From Thermoprotei archaeon (GTDB taxonomy: Archaea; Thermoproteota; Methanomethylicia; Nezhaarchaeales; WYZ-LMO8), in the NCBI GenBank assembly GCA_003649565.1, contig QMSF01000038.1:1-7228 (forward strand): a DNA stretch of 7,228 bases, read 5' to 3'. The first letter of the stretch is position 1. Each line of letters begins with the position of its first letter. Position numbers and translations under genes: made by a program. Below the pieces are notes generated by a model that was not told where the DNA came from, did not search any database, and saw only the letters and a list, made by a program, of their open reading frames with translations. Shown here one piece after another: positions 1 through 5,846 of the stretch.

Positions 1-1296
1 AACATCAATTACTTCAAGATATTTTTAGTCATTATAATCATGGCCATACCAGCCATCATAATATCAAAGGGCATAGACAGACTAAGTGAAAAACTTGTTG
101 GGATAAGCGCTAAAAAAGTCTTCAGAGCTTATATAACGAACTGGTTAACAGGAGCTAAGGAGGATCTTGAAGGCGTCTTTAATCATGTAGGTGTGGATTC
201 GGAGGTTATTTGTAACCTTCTATGCATATCAGCACCTCAAAGCTCTTTAATAGGAGTCATAGCAGTGCCCTATGTTCATCCAGGACCTCTAAAAAACATA
301 GGCAGTAGCTCATTGCCTCCTGACTTAATATTCATTATGGAGTCAATCTGTAAAACAAAGGCCCTATCGTTCCATGGCTTCACGACTCATGCATCAGATA
401 TAACGTCATCAAGAGATTATCAGTTATTCCTAGATCAAATAGCAAGAGAGTTATCTCAACCATTAAGCTCGCCATTAAATGGCCCATCAAGCCGCTTAGT
501 CAGGATCAACGTCGATGGACTATCCGTTGGATGCCAACTCATCAAGGGATTGCCTTTAGTCTTTGTATCAGGCGATAAAGTTGGAGTTGAAGATATACCT
601 GAAAGACTGAGAATTGAAGTTGAAAGTGAAGTTGAAAAAATATATGGTGTAAAGCCTATTCTCATAAATGCTCATAATTCTTATGAGGAAGAGCCACAAA
701 TGGATCTTGAGAAGCTCAGGAAGGGCATTATCGATGTTATAGGTCTTGCATTTAAGAGTTCATCCTATGATCCAATAAAAATTGGAATAGGCAGAGTTAA
801 GCCTGCTCATTATGGCAAGAGCTATGGGCTAGGCGATGCTGGGATAGGTGCTCTAATTATAGAGTTTAAAGGTTTAAAATACTGCTATCTCATGATAGAT
901 GCGAACAATGCCGACAAAAAGTTTAGAAGCACCATTACATCTATGGTGAAATCCCTAGGATACAATGACTGTGAGCTCTTCACAACAGACAATCACTCAA
1001 TAGTGCATTTAAAAGGTGTTAAGGCGAAGCGAGGCTATTACATTCTAGGTGAAAAAGTAAAAGCTGAAGAGCTTAATAATGCCGTGAAAAAAGTCCTAGA
1101 AGAAGCAGAAGCAAGCCTACAAGATGCCAATGTGATATACAAGACTGTTAAAGTGAAAGCGCATGTACTAGGAGACATAGGTCATAAAAGCATAGAGAAC
1201 CTTATGGATCAAGCAGTCCAAAAGTTTAGAAGCCTAGGTTTAACTACGTATGGTTTAGCCTTGATAACATCGCTCTTGCTCTGCGCATTAACTTAA
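1..1296 (+). CDS. DUF2070 family membrane protein, 5'-truncated
   Basis: This is the C-terminal part of an archaeal DUF2070 protein. The frame stays open to base 1, and the 13 codons before the ATG at 40 encode a hydrophobic stretch that continues past it, so that ATG is internal and the missing upstream part should hold the N-terminal membrane helices. Counting from that Met, the soluble part carries what I recall as family hallmarks: HPGP (80-83) followed by GSSSLP (88-93), H112 and H117, NAHN (210-213), DANN (287-290) and TTDNH (315-319). A final hydrophobic segment lies at about 400-417. The conserved His, Asp and Asn set looks like a metal site or active site, but this is inference and no activity is known to me. 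The gene ends 160 bp before the synthase gene, which has its own promoter. The family call rests on remembered motifs; the function is unknown. Confidence 0.82.
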   Translation, partial: NINYFKIFLVIIIMAIPAIIISKGIDRLSEKLVGISAKKVFRAYITNWLTGAKEDLEGVFNHVGVDSEVICNLLCISAPQSSLIGVIAVPYVHPGPLKNIGSSSLPPDLIFIMESICKTKALSFHGFTTHASDITSSRDYQLFLDQIARELSQPLSSPLNGPSSRLVRINVDGLSVGCQLIKGLPLVFVSGDKVGVEDIPERLRIEVESEVEKIYGVKPILINAHNSYEEEPQMDLEKLRKGIIDVIGLAFKSSSYDPIKIGIGRVKPAHYGKSYGLGDAGIGALIIEFKGLKYCYLMIDANNADKKFRSTITSMVKSLGYNDCELFTTDNHSIVHLKGVKAKRGYYILGEKVKAEELNNAVKKVLEEAEASLQDANVIYKTVKVKAHVLGDIGHKSIENLMDQAVQKFRSLGLTTYGLALITSLLLCALT

Positions 1297-1338
1297 CAAA
1301 TCCTCAGCTTCATGTCTCAATAAACTAACAAATCCTCA
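1294..1338. repeat. Exact 13-bp direct repeat downstream of the DUF2070 gene
   Basis: TAACAAATCCTCA occurs at 1294-1306 and again at 1326-1338, a 32-bp step or about three helical turns. The first copy begins inside the DUF2070 stop codon and the second is about 60 bp upstream of the TATA box of the next gene. The core AATCCTCA returns inverted (TGAGGATT) at 1439-1446, just ahead of the synthase start. The arrangement could be a regulator binding site or a chance duplication. Confidence 0.5.
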
Positions 1339-1396
1339 AGAAGAGTCAAAGGCCAGTTTTAAAATTCACCACGCTAATATCGAACTCCCTGAGAAA

Positions 1397-1407
1397 CTTT
1401 TTTAAAG
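1397..1407 (+). promoter_or_regulatory. TATA box of the synthase gene
   Basis: CTTTTTTAAAG is an archaeal TATA-like box preceded by a purine-rich GAGAAA that could act as a BRE. Its centre predicts a transcription start near 1428, giving a leader of about 29 nt. A GGTGG at 1448-1452, four bases before the ATG, could serve as the ribosome binding site. Confidence 0.55.
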
Positions 1408-1456
1408 CAGTTTTAACCTTTCTCAAGGAGTGTTATTTGAGGATTAGGGTGGTTTA

Positions 1457-2659
1457 ATGGAGTACAAGGAGATGGCTGTAAGCTATTACAACTTTGTGCC
1501 TGAAGTCAGGGAGCTTATGGAGCTTCCAAAAAACGTGATAATTCACGACACAACGCTTAGAGAAGGCGAACAGGCAGCAGGAGTAGTCTACAAGCCTGAA
1601 AACAAGCTTGAAATAGCCAGGCTACTTGATGAAGTAGGTATTCAACAAATTGAAGCTGGTTTTCCAGCTGCATCAAAAGGCGAGCGGGAAGCACTAAAGA
1701 TGATAGTTAATGACGGGCTTAACGCTAAAATATTCGGCTTTGCTCGAGCCGTTAAATCAGATATCGACGCAGTAGCCGATATTGGCGCTTACGGCCTTGT
1801 AATGTCATTTCCACCATCAGACATACACCTAAAATACAAGCTCAGGATAAGCAGAGAGGAGTATTACAATAGGGCCATCGAGCTTGTTGAGTATGCTAAA
1901 AGCCGAGGACTATATATAACGTTTAGCGCTGAAGACTCAACGAGAGCTGACTTCAACTTCCTAGTAAAGGTGTTTAATGGAATAGTTGAAGCAGGATGCG
2001 ATAGAATCAGGATAGTCGACACCTTAGGCTGTATACATCCAACAGCAATGAGGTTCCTCGTAAAGAAAGTAAGAGAAGCATTGAAAAAGAAGGTTCCAAT
2101 AGAGGTTCACTGTCATAACGATCATGGATTAGCTGTCGCTAACACCCTTGCAGCTGTCGAAGCTGGAGCTGAAGTATTATCAACATCTGTCTTAGGTATA
2201 GGCGAGAGGTGCGGCTTAGCGCCAACAGAGGAGGTCATAGTAGCCCTCAAAAACCTCTATGGCCTAGGCAACTTCAGAACCGAGAAGCTCTACAAATTAT
2301 GCAAAGAAGTGGAGAGAATAACTGGAGTAGTCATACCACCTCATAAGCCAGTCGTAGGTGTAAATGCGTTTGCCCATGCAAGCGGCATACATCAACATGC
2401 AGTCCTCGAAAACCCCATATGCTATGAGCCTTACCCGCCAGAAATGGTTGGTCAAACAAGGAGAATAGTCATAGGGAAACTATCAGGTAAACACGCTATA
2501 AAGGCAAAGCTCGCAGAACTAGGCATTGAAGCAACTGAAGAGGAAGTCTCAAGGATAGTCGACTTGGTAAAGTCTATGAGTGAAGAGAGGAGATCCCCTC
2601 TTAGCGATCAAGAGTTCATGGAAATAGTAGACATAGTTAAAAAGAGAATATTAAATTAG
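1457..2659 (+). CDS. Homocitrate synthase / 2-isopropylmalate synthase family protein
   Basis: This is a 400-residue alpha-acyltransferase that condenses acetyl-CoA with a 2-oxoacid in the cytoplasm, the first step of 2-oxoacid chain elongation. Visible motifs of the DRE-TIM metallolyase barrel are DTTLREGEQ (31-39), the metal ligands HCHND (218-222; H218, H220) and GIGER (247-251). The C-terminal region, with YEPYPPE (323-329) and GKHAIKAK (344-351), resembles Thermus-type homocitrate synthase. The Thermus residue His72, which recognises the distal carboxylate, aligns with F95 here, as in LeuA-like enzymes. There is no LeuA_dimer allosteric domain, so leucine feedback is not expected. Substrate is therefore unsettled among 2-oxoglutarate (lysine or coenzyme B routes), 2-oxoisovalerate and pyruvate. 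The ATG at 1457 is chosen for its GGTGG upstream; Met6 is possible. It converges on the dehydrogenase gene with a 4-bp overlap. Confidence 0.88.
   Translation: MEYKEMAVSYYNFVPEVRELMELPKNVIIHDTTLREGEQAAGVVYKPENKLEIARLLDEVGIQQIEAGFPAASKGEREALKMIVNDGLNAKIFGFARAVKSDIDAVADIGAYGLVMSFPPSDIHLKYKLRISREEYYNRAIELVEYAKSRGLYITFSAEDSTRADFNFLVKVFNGIVEAGCDRIRIVDTLGCIHPTAMRFLVKKVREALKKKVPIEVHCHNDHGLAVANTLAAVEAGAEVLSTSVLGIGERCGLAPTEEVIVALKNLYGLGNFRTEKLYKLCKEVERITGVVIPPHKPVVGVNAFAHASGIHQHAVLENPICYEPYPPEMVGQTRRIVIGKLSGKHAIKAKLAELGIEATEEEVSRIVDLVKSMSEERRSPLSDQEFMEIVDIVKKRILN
2640..2644 (-). terminator. T-run terminator candidate for the dehydrogenase gene
   Basis: Read on the minus strand, TCTCTTTTT comes shortly after the dehydrogenase stop codon and lies inside the last codons of the synthase gene. 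It is a weak five-T candidate, supported mainly by mirroring the T-run on the other strand. Confidence 0.3.
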
Positions 2660-3681
2660 GAGTGTTTTCCCTCAATTATAGCTTTTTTAACAGCCCTCGT
2701 AAACTCCTTTGTCGTTGCCTTCCCACCTAAATCGGGAGTCAGGTACTTCTTATCTCGAAGAGTCTTGGCTATGGCGTTATCGAGAAGCTTGGCAGCCTCG
2801 TTTTCTCCAAGCCACTCGAGCATCATTTTTGCTGATAGCATTGTCGCGCATGGATTAGCTACGCCCTTACCAGCTATGTCTGGGGCAGATCCATGAACTG
2901 GCTCAAATATGGCATGTTTATCGCCGACATTAGCAGCAGGCGCTATTCCCAAGCTTCCAGCCACGGCAGCAGCTTCATCTGATAGTATATCTCCGAAGAG
3001 ATTCGTTGTAACTATGACATCGAACCTTTCAGGCCTTATGATCATGTTGTAAGCACAAGCATCAACATACATCTCCTCATATGAAACCTCAGGGTAATCC
3101 TTTGCGACCTCCTTGCACACCTTAGCGAATAAGCCGCAAGTCAAGCTTAAAACGTTAGACTTATGGACTATGGTGACCAACTTCTTGGGTCTCTTCAGAG
3201 CAAGCTCAAACGCCTTTCTCGCTATTCTCTCACAGCCTTTCCTTGTTATAACTCTAAGAGCAACTGCAGTGTCCCCGCCATCAGTCGTAAACTCATATCT
3301 TTTATACAGGTCCTCCGTGTTCTCTCTAACTATCACGAAGTCTATATTGCCTCGAAGACTAGGCACTCCAGGATAAGACTTAAATGGCCTTATATTAGCA
3401 TAAAGGTCAAACATCTGCCTTAGCCTGACAATAACATCAGCAGCCGTCTCGCCAACAGGCCCTTTCAGCGTTGCTTCAGCTCTCCTAATAACATTAATAG
3501 TCTCTTCAGGCAAAGGCGTACCTTTAAGCTTAAGGCATCGATCACCTGCCTCAACAAAGTCAAAGGTGAACTTCAATCCTTTAACAACATCCTGAAGCGT
3601 ATGGAGAACATCAATCGTGGCATCAACAACCTCAGGTCCTATACCATCACCCTTAATAACCGCAATTCTATGAGAACCCAT
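2656..3681 (-). CDS. Homoisocitrate / 3-isopropylmalate dehydrogenase family protein
   Basis: This 341-residue beta-decarboxylating dehydrogenase oxidises and decarboxylates a 2-hydroxy-3-alkyl-dicarboxylate using NAD+. Visible are GDGIGPE (11-17), the malate-binding arginines R88, R98 and R119, Tyr126, catalytic Lys174, metal-binding Asp207, Asp231 and Asp235, and the HGSAPDIAGKG loop (263-273), whose Asp268 favours NAD over NADP. Val85 sits where Thermus homoisocitrate dehydrogenase has Arg85. That fits isopropylmalate or homoisocitrate better than isocitrate. The rest (RPERFDVIVTTNL, TPDLGG) is closest in my memory to homoisocitrate dehydrogenase. I prefer the ATG at 3681: GGAG lies nine bases upstream of it but directly abuts the alternative ATG at 3690, which would add three residues. 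The gene faces its probable pathway partner tail to tail. The family is certain; the substrate is not. Confidence 0.9.
   Translation of the reverse strand: MGSHRIAVIKGDGIGPEVVDATIDVLHTLQDVVKGLKFTFDFVEAGDRCLKLKGTPLPEETINVIRRAEATLKGPVGETAADVIVRLRQMFDLYANIRPFKSYPGVPSLRGNIDFVIVRENTEDLYKRYEFTTDGGDTAVALRVITRKGCERIARKAFELALKRPKKLVTIVHKSNVLSLTCGLFAKVCKEVAKDYPEVSYEEMYVDACAYNMIIRPERFDVIVTTNLFGDILSDEAAAVAGSLGIAPAANVGDKHAIFEPVHGSAPDIAGKGVANPCATMLSAKMMLEWLGENEAAKLLDNAIAKTLRDKKYLTPDLGGKATTKEFTRAVKKAIIEGKHS
2683..2688 (+). terminator. T-run terminator candidate for the synthase gene
   Basis: Six T residues follow the synthase stop by 23 bases. Archaeal RNA polymerase often stops at such runs without a hairpin. 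The run lies inside the 3' end of the oppositely oriented dehydrogenase gene, because the two genes overlap. Confidence 0.4.
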
Positions 3682-3723
3682 TACCCCCATCTCCGCTTTT
3701 TAACCAACACTCAGCAAAATCCA

Positions 3724-3734
3724 TTAAATATAAA
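3724..3734 (-). promoter_or_regulatory. TATA box of the dehydrogenase gene
   Basis: On the minus strand this reads TTTATATTTAA, a good archaeal TATA box. Its centre lies about 40-48 bases before the candidate ATGs, predicting transcription from about 3703 and a short leader carrying the GCGGAG ribosome-binding-like motif. The element is A/T-symmetric and could also be read toward the plus strand. Confidence 0.6.
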
Positions 3735-3870
3735 CCTTATTAATCATTAAGCAGCTGAGCATGACGAGACATATAAGGCAAAAGCTTGGCAAGAGGTTGC
3801 TTAATAAACATCATGCTGCTCTTGGAGATTCTTCGATCACATGCTGATATGAGTTGCTTACTAGTAAAGT

Positions 3871-3880
3871 TCATATATCT
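3871..3880 (+). promoter_or_regulatory. TATA box and RBS of the ABC ATPase gene
   Basis: TCATATATCT is a TATA-like element centred about 39 bases before the TTG start at 3915, which places transcription near 3902. GGGTG at 3901-3905 could act as a ribosome binding site, but it lies almost on the predicted transcription start, so whether it is in the mRNA is uncertain. The rest of the 3691-3914 gap holds no supported gene, only some TGCTTA repeats and a 28-codon frame at 3761-3847. Confidence 0.5.
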
Positions 3881-3914
3881 TGATCATGAAAGGTTGGATA
3901 GGGTGTCCAACTAA

Positions 3915-5189
3915 TTGAGCAATGCTCGAGCGACTCTCAGAGTTCTCGGAGTTGATTTTAGCTATGGGACTAGAGAAGTGCTTAAGGGAATAACTGTAGC
4001 GCTTGAAGGAGGAGAGTTCATCGGTCTAATGGGACCTAACGGCTCTGGCAAAACTACTCTCCTCAAAGTCATGAACAATGTTCTAAAGCCTAAAAGAGGC
4101 ACTGTTATGATCGATGAAATGGAGGTCTCGAAGCTCAAGGTAAAGGATATGGCCAAGCTTTTTGGAGTTGTGAGCCAAGAATATGAGACCTCCTTCAGCT
4201 TTACAGCCCTTGATGTAGTCCTAATGGGCAGAAACCCCTATTTAAGCAGGTTAAGAGGCGAATCTAAAAGAGACTACGAGATAGCCATTAAGTCCATGGA
4301 GCTCACTAATACCCTACATCTAGCTGATAGACCCTTCAATGAGCTCAGTGGCGGCGAGAAGCAGAGAATCATGATAGCCAGAGCATTAGCCCAAGAACCC
4401 AAAATAATGCTCTTGGATGAGCCTACATCACATCTCGATGTTAGTAGCCAAATAGAGATACTAGAGCTTCTAAAGAAGCTATGCAATGAGAAAGGGCTCT
4501 TAATCATAGCCGTCATTCACGACTTCAACTTAGCGGCATATTACTGCGATAAGATAATATTCATGAAGGATGGATGCATATACGCTATAGGCAAGCCAGA
4601 AGAGGTTTTAACCTCGAAAAACATAGAGGAGGTCTTTGGCGTTAAGGCATCTATACATCGACATCCAATGACAGGGGCAATATACGTAACCCCCCTCCCT
4701 ATATTCAAGACTATTTCAGCTAAACGAGAAAAGAGAGTTCATGTGGTTTGCGGTGGAGGAACTGGCACTATTGTTCTAAAGGCACTAGTGGATGAAGGAT
4801 TCAAAGTTACAGCAGGAGTCCTAAACATACTAGATTCCGATTACGAAGTCGCCATGAGTCTATGCGAGGAAGTCGTTTACGAAGCACCCTTTTCACCAAT
4901 ATCGGATTCATCCCATAAAAGAAATTTAGAGTTAATAGAGAAGAGTGATGCAGTGATATTAACTGACGTCCCAATAGGATGGGGAAACATCAAAAACCTC
5001 GAAGCTGTAAGCAAGGCAATAGACATGGGCAAGAAAGTCTATATGGTTGAAACTAAGATGGGCTTGGCCAAGACGAATGATAGAGATTACACTGGTGGCG
5101 AAGCATCAAAAGAGCTAGAGAGAATAGCTAAAAGAGCAATTAAAGCATCATCAATTGAAGACTTGCTGGAGCTTCTACATAAGGATTGA
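3915..5189 (+). CDS. FecE/BtuD-type ABC transporter ATPase with a C-terminal extra domain
   Basis: Residues 1-255 form an ABC ATPase of the iron-siderophore/cobalamin/heme importer class, which powers uptake through a membrane permease from the cytoplasmic side. Walker A is GPNGSGKTT (40-48), the Q-loop Gln is 88, the signature LSGGE is 144-148, Walker B is IMLLDEP (164-170), the D-loop is at 172-175 and the switch His is 202. Residues 273-424 form an added domain that opens with a strand and GGGTG (280-284), resembling a nucleotide-binding Rossmann-like fold. I recall such extensions on archaeal BtuD/FecE proteins, where their role is unknown to me. The start is TTG: TAA directly precedes it in frame, and the next ATG (codon 39) falls within the ABC fold. 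No permease or binding protein is present in the window. The substrate (cobalamin, iron complex or other) cannot be settled. Confidence 0.88.
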   Translation: MSNARATLRVLGVDFSYGTREVLKGITVALEGGEFIGLMGPNGSGKTTLLKVMNNVLKPKRGTVMIDEMEVSKLKVKDMAKLFGVVSQEYETSFSFTALDVVLMGRNPYLSRLRGESKRDYEIAIKSMELTNTLHLADRPFNELSGGEKQRIMIARALAQEPKIMLLDEPTSHLDVSSQIEILELLKKLCNEKGLLIIAVIHDFNLAAYYCDKIIFMKDGCIYAIGKPEEVLTSKNIEEVFGVKASIHRHPMTGAIYVTPLPIFKTISAKREKRVHVVCGGGTGTIVLKALVDEGFKVTAGVLNILDSDYEVAMSLCEEVVYEAPFSPISDSSHKRNLELIEKSDAVILTDVPIGWGNIKNLEAVSKAIDMGKKVYMVETKMGLAKTNDRDYTGGEASKELERIAKRAIKASSIEDLLELLHKD

Positions 5190-5190
5190 G

Positions 5191-5526
5191 CTAGAGCTCT
5201 TTCTTTCTTAATTTAACAGCAGTGCCATAGGCAAGTATTTCAGCTGCGCCTGTTGTAACCATAGAGGTCATGAACCTTAAGTTTATAACTGCATCAGCGC
5301 CAAGCTCCTTAGCCTGCTTTATCATTCTATTCATGGCTTCTCTTCTAGCATCCTCAAGAAGCTCCGTGTAATCCCTGATTTCACCACCAACAATGTTCTT
5401 CAACGCAGCTTTAATATCACGACCTATATGCCTCGCCCTAACAGTACTCCCCATGACAACGCCTAACACCTTCTCAATCTCATAGCCCGGGACGAAATCT
5501 GTAGTTACCACAATTATGTCGCTCAT
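5191..5526 (-). CDS. YbjQ / UPF0145 family protein
   Basis: This 111-residue protein belongs to the YbjQ/UPF0145 family of small soluble proteins thought to form homopentamers, sometimes labelled heavy-metal-binding; no firm function is established. It is full length for the family. Recognisable blocks are TTDFVPGYEI (8-17), LGVVMGSTVR (21-30), VGGEI (46-50), the R-E-A helix (61-64), GADAVINLRF (75-84) and the closing AYGTAVKL. The start is well supported by a strong ribosome binding site, AGGAGGTG, seven bases before the ATG. It lies three bases downstream of a small membrane-protein gene on the same strand, so the two are almost certainly co-transcribed and may act together at the membrane. 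Its stop is one base away from that of the opposing ABC ATPase gene. Confidence 0.9.
   Translation of the reverse strand: MSDIIVVTTDFVPGYEIEKVLGVVMGSTVRARHIGRDIKAALKNIVGGEIRDYTELLEDARREAMNRMIKQAKELGADAVINLRFMTSMVTTGAAEILAYGTAVKLRKKEL
5199..5213 (+). terminator. Pyrimidine/T-rich terminator candidate for the ABC gene
   Basis: TCTTTCTTTCTTAATTT follows the ABC stop by about ten bases and lies inside the 3' end of the opposing YbjQ gene. T-rich tracts of this type can terminate archaeal transcription. There is no convincing hairpin. Confidence 0.35.
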
Positions 5527-5529
5527 GAA

Positions 5530-5751
5530 CTACACCTCCTCTATCTCCCGCTCTTTCTTACCTAAGATTATAACGGCAAGCCCTATGCATATTATTATCG
5601 CAATGATAATGTAGGCAATTACCATAGGAATTACGCCTGACAATACTGTTGAAGGTACAACGCCACTAACAAATAGTGCTATAATTATTCCCAAAGCAAC
5701 TAAGAAACCACCAACGATTATTCTTGAATCTAGCTTCAAAGAGTCCACCAA
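5530..5751 (-). CDS. Small two-helix membrane protein upstream of YbjQ
   Basis: This 73-residue protein has no family I recognise. It shows two hydrophobic helices, roughly residues 11-31 and 39-64, joined by a short Ser/Pro/Thr-containing loop, and ends in a charged tail (KKEREIEEV). The first ten residues are polar, so the helices probably form a hairpin in the cytoplasmic membrane. The candidate starts are TTG at 5751 and GTG at 5748; no other start lies between them and an in-frame stop 24 bases upstream. A TATA box about 23-26 bases upstream suggests a leaderless transcript starting at one of these codons. The last codons encode the strong ribosome binding site of the following YbjQ gene, three bases away, so translation is likely coupled. 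A role as membrane partner of YbjQ is inference from this pairing. Confidence 0.72.
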   Translation of the reverse strand: MVDSLKLDSRIIVGGFLVALGIIIALFVSGVVPSTVLSGVIPMVIAYIIIAIIICIGLAVIILGKKEREIEEV

Positions 5752-5768
5752 ATGCTCTAGGCAACTAG

Positions 5769-5779
5769 AAATTTATAAA
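5769..5779 (-). promoter_or_regulatory. TATA box of the membrane protein-YbjQ operon
   Basis: On the minus strand this reads TTTATAAATTT, a near-consensus archaeal TATA box. Its centre is about 23-26 bases before the TTG/GTG start pair, a spacing that predicts transcription starting at or within a base or two of the start codon, that is, a leaderless mRNA. Confidence 0.6.
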
Positions 5780-5810
5780 CTAGGCGAAAATGATCAATGA
5801 AACTTATTAA

Positions 5811-5846
5811 GATTACTATTATTATGAGGATTGCTATTATTACTTG
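5811..5846. repeat. Imperfect 18-bp tandem duplication at the Nudix 3' end
   Basis: Two adjacent 18-bp units, at 5811-5828 and 5829-5846, match at 14 of 18 positions and share the core CTATTATTA. The second unit covers the Nudix stop codon and its last codon. This A/T-rich duplication probably arose by local slippage. It separates the Nudix gene from the promoter of the membrane protein-YbjQ operon. Confidence 0.45.

Noticed and set aside
456..665. Minus-strand 69-codon frame within the DUF2070 gene
   Set aside because: It is antisense to a family-like coding sequence, with Ser/Thr/Pro-rich composition typical of a shadow frame.
1457..2659. Re-citrate synthase as the identity of the synthase
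   Set aside because: The region after the catalytic aspartate (VDTLGCIHP) does not match the motif I remember for Re-citrate synthases, and the partner dehydrogenase is not isocitrate-like at Val85. It cannot be fully excluded without a tree.
3113..3423. Two plus-strand frames within the dehydrogenase gene
   Set aside because: They lie opposite a fully conserved dehydrogenase sequence and have no motif or ribosome binding site of their own, so they are shadows of the coding strand.
3741..3860. Candidate C/D-box small RNA in the divergent gap
   Set aside because: ATGACGA and CTGA-like words occur, but not in the C-D'-C'-D order and spacing needed.
3962..4516. Minus-strand frames opposite the ABC ATPase
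   Set aside because: They are antisense to Walker A and to the signature/Walker B region, and their sequences match no protein-like pattern.
3881..5796. TGATCA palindromes near the ABC and YbjQ-operon promoters
   Set aside because: A six-base palindrome is expected by chance several times in this window, and the word TGATCA is also found in the Nudix coding region.
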